Positions 51,798-60,545 of a stretch of DNA of 64,000 bases are shown piece after piece; position 1 is the stretch's first letter, and each line of letters begins with the position of its first letter. The notes beneath the pieces were generated by a model. That model saw nothing but the letters and a program-made list of their open reading frames with translations. It made no database searches and was not told the origin of the DNA. The DNA lies in NCBI RefSeq assembly GCF_029643425.1, contig NZ_CP119106.1, positions 2,480,001 through 2,544,000 of the forward strand, written 5' to 3'. Source of the stretch: Isoptericola sp. AK164 (GTDB lineage: Bacteria; Actinomycetota; Actinomycetes; Actinomycetales; Cellulomonadaceae). Position numbers and translations under genes: made by a program.

Positions 51798-53315
51798 ATG
51801 CTCGACCACACCGTCCGCACGTACCGCGCCGACGAGCCGCTGGCCCGCACCGACCAGCTCGCCTGGAAGATCGCCGACGTCGCGGCGGAGCAGCTCGAGC
51901 CGCTCCCGGAGGTCACCGACATGGTGATCAACCGGATCATCGACAACGCCGCCGTCGCCACGGCGTCCCTGGGCCGCGCGCCGATCCTGGCAGCCCGGGC
52001 CCAGGCCGAGGCGCACCCGGTCTCGCGCGGCGGCTCCGGGTCGACGGTCTTCGCCTCCCAGCACCGCACCAGCCCCGAGTGGGCGGCCTGGGCCAACGGC
52101 GTGGCCGTGCGCGAGCTGGACTACCACGACACGTTCCTCGCCGCGGAGTACTCCCACCCGGGCGACAACATCCCCCCGATCCTCGCCGTCGCCCAGCACC
52201 TGGGCCGGGACGGCGCCGAGCTGCTGCGCGGCATCGTCACCGGGTACGAGATCCAGGTGAACCTGGTCAAGGGCATCTGCCTGCACGAGCACAAGATCGA
52301 CCACGTCGCGCACCTGGGACCGAGCGCCGCGGCGGGGATCGGCACGCTGCTGGGGCTGCCGAACGAGACCATCTACCAGGCCGTCGGTCAGGCCCTGCAC
52401 ACGACGACGGCGACGCGGCAGTCCCGCAAGGGCGAGATCTCCACCTGGAAGGCCCACGCACCCGCCTTCGCCGGCAAGATGGCGATCGAGGCGGTCGACC
52501 GGGCCATGCGCGGCCAGACGTCCCCGAGCCCGATCTACGAGGGCACGGACGGCTTCATCGCCTGGATGCTCTCGGGTCCCGAGGCGCGCTACACGGTGCC
52601 GCTGCCCACCCGGGGCGAGGACCGCCGCGCCATCCTGGACACCTACACCAAGGAGCACTCCGCCGAGTACCAGGCCCAGGCGTGGATCGACCTGGCACGC
52701 CGGCTGGGCACCGAGCGTCCCGAGCTGCGCGAGGCCAAGTCGGTGCGCTCCATCGTGCTGCACACCTCGCACCACACCCACTACGTCATCGGCTCCGGGT
52801 CCGGCGACCCGCAGAAGTACGACCCGACGGCGAGCCGCGAGACGCTCGACCACTCGATCCCGTACATCTTCACCGTCGCCCTCCAGGACGGCGCCTGGGA
52901 CCACGTCGCCAGCTACGCCCCGGAGCGCGCCGGCCGACCGGACACCGTCGAGCTGTGGCGCAAGGTCACCACCGCCGAGGACCCGGAGTGGACGCGCCGC
53001 TACCACTCCGCCGACCCGGACGAGAAGTCGTTCGGCGGCCGGGTGGAGATCGAGCTGGCCGACGGCGAGACGATCGTCGACGAGATCGCCGTCGCTGACG
53101 CCCACCCCTACGGCGCACGGCCCTTCGGCCGTGAGCAGTACGTCGCCAAGTTCCGCTCCCTGGCCGAGGGTGTGCTGGCCGACGACGAGATCGACCGCTT
53201 CCTCGACGTCGTGCAGCGGCTGCCGAAGCTGAGCGCGGAGGAGCTCGCCGGGCTGACCGTCACCCCGGCGTCCGACCCGATGGCCGGCGCCGACCTGCGG
53301 GGCGGGATCTTCTGA
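51798..53315 (+). CDS. prpD: 2-methylcitrate dehydratase (MmgE/PrpD family)
   Basis: 505 residues. Dehydrates 2-methylcitrate in the methylcitrate cycle, which removes propionyl-CoA. MmgE/PrpD family features include [18 protein letters not shown], the [28 protein letters not shown] stretch (positions about 72-112), [14 protein letters not shown] and [19 protein letters not shown] at 51798 has GGAGG 4 nt upstream. It is first of prpD-prpB-prpC and shares one base (TGATG) with prpB. Confidence 0.93.
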   Translation: MLDHTVRTYRADEPLARTDQLAWKIADVAAEQLEPLPEVTDMVINRIIDNAAVATASLGRAPILAARAQAEAHPVSRGGSGSTVFASQHRTSPEWAAWANGVAVRELDYHDTFLAAEYSHPGDNIPPILAVAQHLGRDGAELLRGIVTGYEIQVNLVKGICLHEHKIDHVAHLGPSAAAGIGTLLGLPNETIYQAVGQALHTTTATRQSRKGEISTWKAHAPAFAGKMAIEAVDRAMRGQTSPSPIYEGTDGFIAWMLSGPEARYTVPLPTRGEDRRAILDTYTKEHSAEYQAQAWIDLARRLGTERPELREAKSVRSIVLHTSHHTHYVIGSGSGDPQKYDPTASRETLDHSIPYIFTVALQDGAWDHVASYAPERAGRPDTVELWRKVTTAEDPEWTRRYHSADPDEKSFGGRVEIELADGETIVDEIAVADAHPYGARPFGREQYVAKFRSLAEGVLADDEIDRFLDVVQRLPKLSAEELAGLTVTPASDPMAGADLRGGIF

Positions 53316-54223
53316 TGCTGTACTCGGACCTCACCCCTGCCACCAAGCGCGCCGCGTTCCGCGAGCGCCTGACCTCCGGTGAGCTGCTGCAGCTCCCGGG
53401 GGCGTTCAACCCGCTCTCGGCCCGGCTGATCGAGCGCCACGGGTTCGACGGCGTCTACGTCTCGGGTGCCGTCGTCGCGGCCGACCTGGGCCTGCCCGAC
53501 GTCGGTCTGACGACGCTGAGCGAGGTCGCCGGCCGGGCGAGCCAGATCGCCCGCATGACCGACCTGCCGACGCTGGTGGACGCCGACACCGGGTTCGGCG
53601 AGGCCATGAACGTGGCCCGCACGGTCCAGACCATGGAGGACGCCGGCGTCGCCGGGCTGCACATCGAGGACCAGGTCAACCCCAAGCGCTGCGGCCACCT
53701 CGACGGCAAGCAGGTGGTCGACGAGGCCACCGCGCTGCAGCGGATCCGCGCGGCCGTCACCGCTCGCCGGGACGAGAACCTGCTGATCATGGCGCGCACC
53801 GACATCCGGGCGGGGGCGGGTCTGGACGCCGCGATCGACCGTGCCCGGGCGCTCGTGGAGGCCGGGGCGGACGCCGTCTTCCCGGAGGCGATGCGCGACC
53901 TCGACGAGTTCGCCAAGATGACGGACGCGCTCGAGGTGCCGGTCCTGGCGAACATGACCGAGTTCGGCAAGTCCGAGCTGTTCACCGCCGACCAGCTGCG
54001 CGACGCCGGGATCGCCCTGGTGATCTATCCCGTCTCGCTGCTGCGCCTGGCCATGGGCGCCGCCGACCGCGGGCTGACGGCGCTGCGCGCCGAGGGGTCG
54101 CTCGCCTCGCAGGTCGAGCACATGCAGACCCGGGCCGACCTGTACGACCTGCTCGACTACCCGGCGTACAACACCTTCGACGCCGGGGTGTACGACTTCT
54201 CCCTCGAGGGCCACCACCACTGA
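53315..54223 (+). CDS. prpB: Methylisocitrate lyase
   Basis: 302 residues. Cleaves 2-methylisocitrate to pyruvate and succinate. Isocitrate-lyase/PEP-mutase fold: LVDADTGFGEAMN holds the metal Asp residues, HIEDQVNPKRCGHLDGK carries the KRCGH signature with the catalytic Cys, and IMARTDIRAG follows. The short length separates it from isocitrate lyase. Translationally coupled to prpD by a one-base overlap. Confidence 0.95.
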   Translation: MLYSDLTPATKRAAFRERLTSGELLQLPGAFNPLSARLIERHGFDGVYVSGAVVAADLGLPDVGLTTLSEVAGRASQIARMTDLPTLVDADTGFGEAMNVARTVQTMEDAGVAGLHIEDQVNPKRCGHLDGKQVVDEATALQRIRAAVTARRDENLLIMARTDIRAGAGLDAAIDRARALVEAGADAVFPEAMRDLDEFAKMTDALEVPVLANMTEFGKSELFTADQLRDAGIALVIYPVSLLRLAMGAADRGLTALRAEGSLASQVEHMQTRADLYDLLDYPAYNTFDAGVYDFSLEGHHH

Positions 54224-54287
54224 CCCGCGAGAGATCCCGAGACGACACCGCGCACACCGCGTCCGTCATCCGAGCGAAGGAGCACCG

Positions 54288-55436
54288 ATGACCGAGTCCC
54301 GCCGCACCGACGAACCAGAGATCCACAAGGGGCTCGCCGGTGTGTACGCCGACACCACGGCCGTGTCCAAGGTCGACCCGGCGTCGAACTCCCTGCTGTA
54401 CCGGGGCTACCCCGTGCAGGACCTGGCCGACACCCAGCCCTTCGAGGCGGTGGCCCACCTGCTGTGGCACGGCGAGCTGCCCACGGACGCCGAGCTGGAG
54501 ACGCTGCGGGCGAGCGAGCGTGCGCACCGCGACCTCGGCGACGACGTGCGCACGGCGATCGACCTGCTGCCCACCGACGCCCACCCCATGGACGACGTGC
54601 GCACGGCGCTGAGCGTCATCGGCGCGCGGGAGACCGCCGGGGTCGACCTGCTCGCGCTGGCCGACGCGGGGACGACGGCGGAGCACGCCGTGCGGCTGTT
54701 CGCCGAGCTGCCCGCGGTGGTCGCCTACACCCAGCGGCGCCGCCACGGCCAGGAACCCGTCGCCCCACGCGACGACCTGGACCACGCGGCGAACACGCTG
54801 TGGATGACGTTCGGCACCAAGCCGGACGAGACCGTCGTGGACGCCTTCAACCGCTCGATGATCCTGTACGCCGAGCACTCGTTCAACGCCTCGACGTTCA
54901 CCGCCCGGGTGGTGGCCTCCACCCTCAGCGACGTGCACTCGGCCGTCGTCGCCGCCGTCGGCGCCCTCAAGGGGCCGCTGCACGGCGGGGCGAACGAGGC
55001 GGTCATGCACGCCTTCACCGAGATCGGCTCGGCCGACCGGGCCGAGGCGTGGCTGGACGAGGCGCTGGCGGCCAAGCGCAAGGTCATGGGCTTCGGCCAC
55101 CGGGTCTACAAGCACGGCGACTCCCGGGTGCCGACGATGAAGGCCGCCCTGGACGACCTGGTCGAGCACTTCGACCGCCAGGACCTCGGCGACCTGTACG
55201 CGGCGCTGGAGTCGGCGTTCGTCGAGCGCAAGGGGATCTACCCGAACCTCGACTACCCGGCCGGGCCCGCCTACCACCTCATGGGGTTCGACACCGAGAC
55301 GTTCACCCCGCTGTTCGTCGCGGCCCGCGTCACCGGCTGGACGGCGCACATCGCCGAGCAGCAGGCGGCCAACTCGCTGATCCGCCCGCTGTCGTCGTAC
55401 GTGGGACACGAGCGCCGAGACGTCCCGCGCACCTGA
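54288..55436 (+). CDS. prpC: 2-methylcitrate synthase
   Basis: 382 residues. Condenses propionyl-CoA with oxaloacetate. Citrate-synthase-fold motifs: GLAGVYADTTAVSKVD at the N-terminus, EHSFNASTFTARVVAST, GPLHGGANEAVM (catalytic His), MGFGHRVYKHGD (second His) and the catalytic Asp in DYPAGPAYHLMG. The short N-terminus and presence beside prpD and prpB favour methylcitrate over citrate synthase. ATG at 54288 is preceded by AAGGAG. The operon is followed by a 23-bp perfect inverted repeat. Confidence 0.93.
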   Translation: MTESRRTDEPEIHKGLAGVYADTTAVSKVDPASNSLLYRGYPVQDLADTQPFEAVAHLLWHGELPTDAELETLRASERAHRDLGDDVRTAIDLLPTDAHPMDDVRTALSVIGARETAGVDLLALADAGTTAEHAVRLFAELPAVVAYTQRRRHGQEPVAPRDDLDHAANTLWMTFGTKPDETVVDAFNRSMILYAEHSFNASTFTARVVASTLSDVHSAVVAAVGALKGPLHGGANEAVMHAFTEIGSADRAEAWLDEALAAKRKVMGFGHRVYKHGDSRVPTMKAALDDLVEHFDRQDLGDLYAALESAFVERKGIYPNLDYPAGPAYHLMGFDTETFTPLFVAARVTGWTAHIAEQQAANSLIRPLSSYVGHERRDVPRT

Positions 55437-55475
55437 GGCAGGTTCGCCCACCCCGTCGCCCGTCGCCCCGTCGCG

Positions 55476-55539
55476 CGTTGTGGGCATGAAATCTGCAGGT
55501 CGGCACCCGCCAGGAGCTGCAGATTTCATGCCCACAACG
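55476..55539. repeat. 23-bp perfect inverted repeat between convergent prpC and CYTH genes
   Basis: The left arm is 55476-55498 and the right arm 55517-55539, exact reverse complements over 23 bp, with an 18-nt loop. The core GCATGAAATCTGCAG is much more AT-rich than its surroundings. It may be a terminator or a mobile palindromic repeat; I know no family to match it with. Confidence 0.85.
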
Positions 55540-55593
55540 GTGGGATGGGGCGCGATCAGGGGTGGGGCGCGGCTCCTCGGGGATGCGTTGGGG

Positions 55594-56220
55594 TCAGGAG
55601 GGCAGCTCCTGGTTGGGCCCGAAGTCGTCGCGGAACGAGGGGCCGTGGGCCGCGAGCTCCTCGGCGTAGGAGGCCGCCCACTCGCCGTAGGGCCGCACGG
55701 CCAGCGACTCGTTGGAGAACCGCCGGTCGTCGGTGATCTCGGTGACGCAGAAGTCCGGGATCTGCAGCTCCGTGACCGGCCCCGACCGCTCGCACTCGGC
55801 GACGATCAAGGGGTGGTTCGCCCCGCCGAAGACGTCGATCGACCAGCCGTCGGCGCCGAGCCAGGCGGCGTACCGGGTCTTGACGACCCGCGCACCGCCC
55901 CGACGGACGAGCTCGACGGCGACGAGCGGGTCGAGCTGCCGCTCGGCCTCGTACCGGGTGCCGCCGGCCGAGGGGCCCTTGACCGTCATCGCCGCGAAGT
56001 CGACCCGGTCGCGCCAGACGTCGAGGACGTCGCGCGCGTCGCTGCGCCCGTCAAGGGCGGCGTCCACTCCCCCGGCCTGGGCACGCACGCGCAGCGCGTA
56101 GCCGCCGTCGGACAGGAAGTAGGACTGGACGATCAGCGACGGGGCGTCGCGCAGCACGTCGGGCAGGTCGCGCACGAGGAACCGGCGCTCGAACTCGAAG
56201 TCTGAGTAGTCCGTGGACAT
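55594..56220 (-). CDS. CYTH-domain protein (triphosphate tunnel metalloenzyme-like)
   Basis: 208 residues. The N-terminal FEFERRFLV is the CYTH entry strand; the standard ExExK signature reads E-F-E-R-R here, so its Lys is replaced by Arg. YALRVRAQ, AAMTVKGPS, VVKTRYAAW and WSIDVFGG are further tunnel strands with the expected alternating charged residues. Family members hydrolyse inorganic triphosphate or other triphosphates; the natural substrate cannot be told. ATG at 56220 begins MSTDYSDFEFERRF. It is last in a leftward group after the VanY gene. Confidence 0.8.
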   Translation of the reverse strand: MSTDYSDFEFERRFLVRDLPDVLRDAPSLIVQSYFLSDGGYALRVRAQAGGVDAALDGRSDARDVLDVWRDRVDFAAMTVKGPSAGGTRYEAERQLDPLVAVELVRRGGARVVKTRYAAWLGADGWSIDVFGGANHPLIVAECERSGPVTELQIPDFCVTEITDDRRFSNESLAVRPYGEWAASYAEELAAHGPSFRDDFGPNQELPS

Positions 56221-56249
56221 GTCCCCGAGACTACGCCCGCCCTCGCGGC

Positions 56250-57098
56250 TCAGTGCCAGGTGGAGACTTCCTCGACCCCGGGGCGGAACTCGAAGTGCCA
56301 CGGCTCGTACTTGCCGGAACCGCCGCGCTGCGCCCACGGCGGGTTCTCCCAGCCGTACATCGGGGCGTTGTCCCAGAGCCAGCCGTAGACCTCGGAGCTC
56401 CCCGTCTCCTTCGAGCAGAGGTCGATGGCCAGGCCCCAGCCGTGCATCGACGTGCCCGGCGTCGCGGCGAGGTAACCGCGGCTGGCCTTGACGGCGTACT
56501 GCGAGGAGAGCGAGCGGTAGCTGTCGACGAGGCACAGGTTCCGGCCGAAGCGCGCCGTGAACGCCTCGTTGAGCGCGCTCAGCGAGACGGCGGCGTCCGG
56601 CCGCAGCTGCTCGCCGCCCTGCCACAGGTCGCAGAGCGAGTGGTCGGCGAGCCGACCGTTGCTCCCCTCGACGGGGGCGTTCGGGTCGCAGTCCGGCAGC
56701 GGCTCACGGTCGGCGGTCGCACGGCTGGCGACGTCCATGTTGCGCTCGCGCGGCACGGCCGCGATGGCGGAGGCGGTCGGGGGCGCCGTGGTGCCGGACT
56801 GCAGCAGCGACAGCGTGGACGGGCCGGACGGCTGCGTCTCCTGGTCGAACGGCGACCGCTCGTCGCCCTGGGCGCCGGCGGTCAGGGGGCCGGCGATCGT
56901 CACGGCGGCGAGGGAGCCCAGCACGGTGGCCCGCGTCACCCAGGTGTGACCGGCCGGTGCGGCGTGCGCGCCACGGGCCCGGGACCGTCCTCCGGAGGAC
57001 CGGCGCCGTGACGACCGTGCGGCGCGGCCCTGCTCGGCCTCGCGGAGCTCACGGCGGGAGCGCGGAGCGGGTGCGTCGCCCTGCGACGTCGTGTCCAC
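56250..57098 (-). CDS. Exported D-alanyl-D-alanine carboxypeptidase (VanY family)
   Basis: 282 residues. A basic cytoplasmic N-terminus (about 1-50, many Arg) leads into a hydrophobic helix (about 52-72, TRATVLGSLAAVTIAGPLTAG), a disordered linker and a C-terminal peptidase M15 domain. SMHGWGLAIDLC supplies the zinc His and Asp, and YEPWHFEF the second His. It should trim peptidoglycan stem peptides outside the membrane. GTG at 57098 is chosen because AGGAGG precedes it by 5 nt; a longer frame is open upstream. It follows the CNNM genes on the same strand. Confidence 0.85.
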   Translation of the reverse strand: MDTTSQGDAPAPRSRRELREAEQGRAARSSRRRSSGGRSRARGAHAAPAGHTWVTRATVLGSLAAVTIAGPLTAGAQGDERSPFDQETQPSGPSTLSLLQSGTTAPPTASAIAAVPRERNMDVASRATADREPLPDCDPNAPVEGSNGRLADHSLCDLWQGGEQLRPDAAVSLSALNEAFTARFGRNLCLVDSYRSLSSQYAVKASRGYLAATPGTSMHGWGLAIDLCSKETGSSEVYGWLWDNAPMYGWENPPWAQRGGSGKYEPWHFEFRPGVEEVSTWH

Positions 57099-57267
57099 GC
57101 CACCTCCTGCATCCGTTCCCGCCGAGCGCGGGTCACACGTCCTACCGACATCCCGACCGACCTGGGACGACGCCCTGGACGAGCACGTCACGGCCGATCT
57201 GTGACCGCACCTTAGCGGTGACCCGCCTCACGTCCAAGTCCCAGGTTGTTCACACCCTGTTCAGACC

Positions 57268-58341
57268 TCACCGACGGCGCTGCATCGCGTCACGGACCTC
57301 GCCGACCAGCTCCTCGAGGATGTCCTCGAGGAAGACGACGCCGACCGTGCGGCCCGCGTCGTCGACCCGGGCGAGGTGCGCGCCGGAACGCTGCATCGCC
57401 CGCAGGGTGTCCTCGACCTCGTCGGTCGGGTCGACCGTCGCCATGGCCCGGACCCGCCACATCGGCACCGGCCGCGACCGGTTGCCGTTGGTGGCGTACA
57501 GGACGTCCTTGAGGTGCAGGTAGCCGAGCAGCCGTGCCGCCCCGCCGCCGTCCTCCACGGACTCGGCCTCGGACTCGGGCTCGACCATCGGGAACCGGCT
57601 GTAGCCGGTGCGCGAGACCTCGTGCTCGACGTCGTCGGGTGTCGCGCCGGGCGACACCGTCACGAGCGCGTCGACGGGGACCATGACGTCGCGGGCGGTG
57701 CGCGAGGAGAACTCGATCGCGCCGGTGAGCAGCCCCTGGTCGTCCTCCAGCACCCCCTCGGCGCGGGAGGCCTCGACGATCGACTGCACCTCCTCGACCG
57801 TGAAGGCCGAGGCGACCTCGTCCTTCGGCTCGACCCCGAGCATCCGGATGACGTGGTTGGCGACCCAGTTCAGCGCCACGATGATCGGCCGGACCACGCG
57901 CGCGATGAAGACGAGCGGCGGCGCGAACCACAGCGCGGCCCGCTCCGGACCGGTGACGGCCAGGTTCTTCGGCACCATCTCGCCGAGCACGACGTGCAGG
58001 TAGACCACGATGCCGAGCGCGATGACCAGCGCCACCGGGTGGACCAGCTGCTCCGGGATCCCCATCCGCTCGAAGGGGCCCTCGAGCAGGTGCGCGAGCG
58101 CCGGCTCGGCGATGATGCCCAGACCGGTCGAGCACACGGTGATGCCGAGCTGGGCGCACGCCAGCATGAGCGAGACGTTCTCCATCGCCCACAGGACGAC
58201 CTTGGCGCGCTTCTCCCCCGCCTGTGCGCGCGGCTCGATGGTCGAGCGCCGCACGGACAGCACGGCGAACTCCGCGCCGACGAAGAAGGCGTTGCCCACG
58301 AGCAGCAGCAGGCCGATCAGCAGGGCGGTCCCGGTGCTCAT
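57268..58341 (-). CDS. CNNM/CorC-family membrane protein (second of a pair)
   Basis: 357 residues. N-terminal DUF21/CNNM transmembrane domain (about 1-180; AFFVGAEFAVLSVRRS, AQLGITVCSTGLGI, GEMVPKNLAVTGPERAA) followed by a CBS pair (about 200-345; DVMVPVDALVTVSPGA, VGVVFLEDILEELVGEV). The family (hemolysin C/CorC/MpfA) is linked to divalent-cation, mainly Mg2+, export. No C-terminal CorC_HlyC domain follows the CBS pair, in contrast with its partner. ATG at 58341 overlaps the stop of the partner gene by 4 nt, so they are translated together and may form a heteromer. Confidence 0.88.
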   Translation of the reverse strand: MSTGTALLIGLLLLVGNAFFVGAEFAVLSVRRSTIEPRAQAGEKRAKVVLWAMENVSLMLACAQLGITVCSTGLGIIAEPALAHLLEGPFERMGIPEQLVHPVALVIALGIVVYLHVVLGEMVPKNLAVTGPERAALWFAPPLVFIARVVRPIIVALNWVANHVIRMLGVEPKDEVASAFTVEEVQSIVEASRAEGVLEDDQGLLTGAIEFSSRTARDVMVPVDALVTVSPGATPDDVEHEVSRTGYSRFPMVEPESEAESVEDGGGAARLLGYLHLKDVLYATNGNRSRPVPMWRVRAMATVDPTDEVEDTLRAMQRSGAHLARVDDAGRTVGVVFLEDILEELVGEVRDAMQRRR

Positions 58342-59678
58342 GCGGTCACCTCCAGCCCGGATCGCACGCGCAGCCGTTCGACGCGGCGTCCGTCGACCAG
58401 GTCGACGCGCAGGACGACGTCCTCGCAGGCGACCTCGTCACCGACCTGCGGCAACCGGCCCAGCCGTTCCATGACGAGCCCGCCGAGGGTCTCGTAGGAC
58501 GGCGACTCCGGCACGCGCAGCCCGGTCGACTCCTCCAGCTCGTCGGGCCGCAGGACGCCGGGGACGGACCAGGCGCCGTCCGCGAGCCGCGCCACGCCGC
58601 CGCGACGGCGGTCGTGCTCGTCGGTGACGTCGCCGACGAGCTCCTCGACGACGTCCTCCAGGGTCACGACACCGGAGGTGCCGCCGTACTCGTCGACCAC
58701 CACGGCCATCTGCAGCCCGAGCCCGCGCAGCTCGACGAGCAGCGGGCCGAGGCTGACGGTCTCGGGCACGCGCGGTGCGTCGACCATCAGCGCCCCCGCG
58801 GGCACGTCGTCGCGCCGGTCGAACGGCACCGAGACCGCCCGACGCAGGTGCACGAGGCCGACGACGTCGTCGCGGTCGTCGCCGATCACCGGGAACCGCG
58901 AGTGGCCGGTGCGGTGCGCGAGCCCGACGACCTCGGTCGCGCTCGTGTCCCGGTTGACCACGACCATGCGGGTGCGGTCGGTCATCACGTCGCGTGCGGC
59001 CAGCTCGTCCAGCTCCAGGGAGTTGGCCAGCAGGGTCGCGGTGCCCTTCTCCAGCGTCCCTTCCTGGGCCGAGCGCCGCACGAGCGAGATCAGCTCGGTG
59101 GCCGAGCGCGCGCCGGAGAGCTCCTCGCGCGGCTCGACGCCCATCCGCCGCAGGATGGCGTTCGCCGACCCGTTGAGGACGCGGATGAGCGGGCCCGCCG
59201 CGATGGTGAAGGCCCGCTGCAGCGGCACGACCGCCCGGGCGGTGCCGTGCGGCGCCGACAGGGCGAAGTTCTTGGGGATCAGCTCGCCGAAGAGCATCGA
59301 GAATCCGTTGACCACGACGAGCGCGAGCACGACGGCGAGCACGGCGGAGGCGCCCTCGCCCAGCGGCGTCGCCGCGAACGAGGCGCCGAACAGCGACAGC
59401 AGCGCGGGCTGGGCCGTGTAGCCGAGCAGGATGGTGGTGGCGGTGATCCCGACCTGCGCGGAGCTGAGCTCCGTGGACAGGTGCTTGAGCCCGGCTCGGA
59501 CGATACGGTCCCGACGATCGGGACCTGTCCGGCCGGGCGAGGGACTGTCGCCCTCCTCGTCGTCGGCCCCCACGACCGCGGGGTCCAGGGTCACGAGGGA
59601 GAACTCGCTCGCCACGAAGATCGCGGTACCGGCCGTGAGCAGCACACCGACACCGAGCATGAGCACGTCGGTCAGCAC
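58338..59678 (-). CDS. CNNM/CorC-family membrane protein with CorC_HlyC domain (first of a pair)
   Basis: 446 residues. DUF21/CNNM domain (about 1-205; GTAIFVASEFSLVTLDP, SSAQVGITATTILLGY, GELIPKNFALSAPHG), CBS pair (about 225-345; RDVMTDRTRMVVVN, DEYGGTSGVVTLEDVVEELVG) and a C-terminal CorC_HlyC transporter-associated domain (about 360-440; LPQVGDEV). GTG at 59678 is chosen, with GGAG 6 nt upstream; the frame stays open further but runs into the divergent response-regulator promoter. First gene of the leftward pair. Confidence 0.9.
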   Translation of the reverse strand: MLTDVLMLGVGVLLTAGTAIFVASEFSLVTLDPAVVGADDEEGDSPSPGRTGPDRRDRIVRAGLKHLSTELSSAQVGITATTILLGYTAQPALLSLFGASFAATPLGEGASAVLAVVLALVVVNGFSMLFGELIPKNFALSAPHGTARAVVPLQRAFTIAAGPLIRVLNGSANAILRRMGVEPREELSGARSATELISLVRRSAQEGTLEKGTATLLANSLELDELAARDVMTDRTRMVVVNRDTSATEVVGLAHRTGHSRFPVIGDDRDDVVGLVHLRRAVSVPFDRRDDVPAGALMVDAPRVPETVSLGPLLVELRGLGLQMAVVVDEYGGTSGVVTLEDVVEELVGDVTDEHDRRRGGVARLADGAWSVPGVLRPDELEESTGLRVPESPSYETLGGLVMERLGRLPQVGDEVACEDVVLRVDLVDGRRVERLRVRSGLEVTA

Positions 59679-59814
59679 GGCAGGCTCCAGCTGCTCGGCG
59701 GACCGGTATATCGACTGTCGTCCATCGCGCACAGATGCTATCCGCTCCGCGGCGCCGCACGCCACGCCAGCCGATGCCCAGCGAAGACACAGGGTGTGCG
59801 TGCAAGATGGGGTC

Positions 59815-60543
59815 ATGACCACCACTGCGAGCGGCCCCGGGCAGGGGCAGCAGAACGCCACGGTGCTCGTCGTCGAGGACGAGCCGGCCATCGCGACGGC
59901 CATCGCGCAGCGCCTCTCCGCCGAGGGCTGGCGCGTCGAGGTCGCCCGCGACGGCCTCGCGGGTGTCGACGCCGCCGCCCGGCTCCACCCGGACGCCGTG
60001 GTGCTCGACGTCATGCTGCCCGGGATCGACGGGCTGGAGGTCTGCCGGCGGATCCAGGCGGACCACCCGACCCCGATCCTCATGCTCACCGCGCGCGACG
60101 ACGAGACGGACATGATCATCGGCCTCGGCGTGGGCGCCGACGACTACATGACCAAGCCGTTCTCGATGCGGGAGCTGGTCGCCCGCGTCAAGGCGCTGCT
60201 GCGTCGGGTGGAGCGTGCCGCGCAGGCCGCGGCGTCGGCCCCTGCCGAGCCCCCGCTGGTCGCCGGCGACGTGACGATCGACCGCGCCCAGCGGCGGGTC
60301 CACCGCGAGGGCGAGGAGGTGCACCTGACGCCGACGGAGTTCGAGCTGCTGGTGATGCTCGCCAGCGCGCCCAAGACGGTCCAGACCCGCGAGAAGCTGC
60401 TCGCCGAGGTCTGGGACTGGGCCGACGCCAGCGGGACGCGCACCGTGGACTCGCACATCAAGGCCCTGCGCCGCAAGCTCGGGCCGGAGCTGATCCGCAC
60501 GGTGCACGGCGTCGGCTACGCGTTCGAACCGCCGGCGGGCTGA
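59815..60543 (+). CDS. Response regulator, OmpR/PhoB family
   Basis: 242 residues. Receiver domain (about 16-130): VLVVEDEPAIA, phosphorylation Asp in AVVLDVMLPGIDG, switch Thr in LMLTARDD, Lys in YMTKPFSMREL. The winged-helix domain (about 150-240) reads HLTPTEFELLVMLASAP and RTVDSHIKALRRKLG. A 137-nt divergent region separates it from the CNNM pair. The histidine kinase follows 2 nt after the stop. Confidence 0.93.
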   Translation: MTTTASGPGQGQQNATVLVVEDEPAIATAIAQRLSAEGWRVEVARDGLAGVDAAARLHPDAVVLDVMLPGIDGLEVCRRIQADHPTPILMLTARDDETDMIIGLGVGADDYMTKPFSMRELVARVKALLRRVERAAQAAASAPAEPPLVAGDVTIDRAQRRVHREGEEVHLTPTEFELLVMLASAPKTVQTREKLLAEVWDWADASGTRTVDSHIKALRRKLGPELIRTVHGVGYAFEPPAG

Positions 60544-60545
60544 GC

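Noticed and set aside
57099-57191. A longer N-terminus for the VanY-type protein
   Set aside because: The AGGAGG site fits the internal GTG at 57098 and the extra residues are a basic, low-information stretch.
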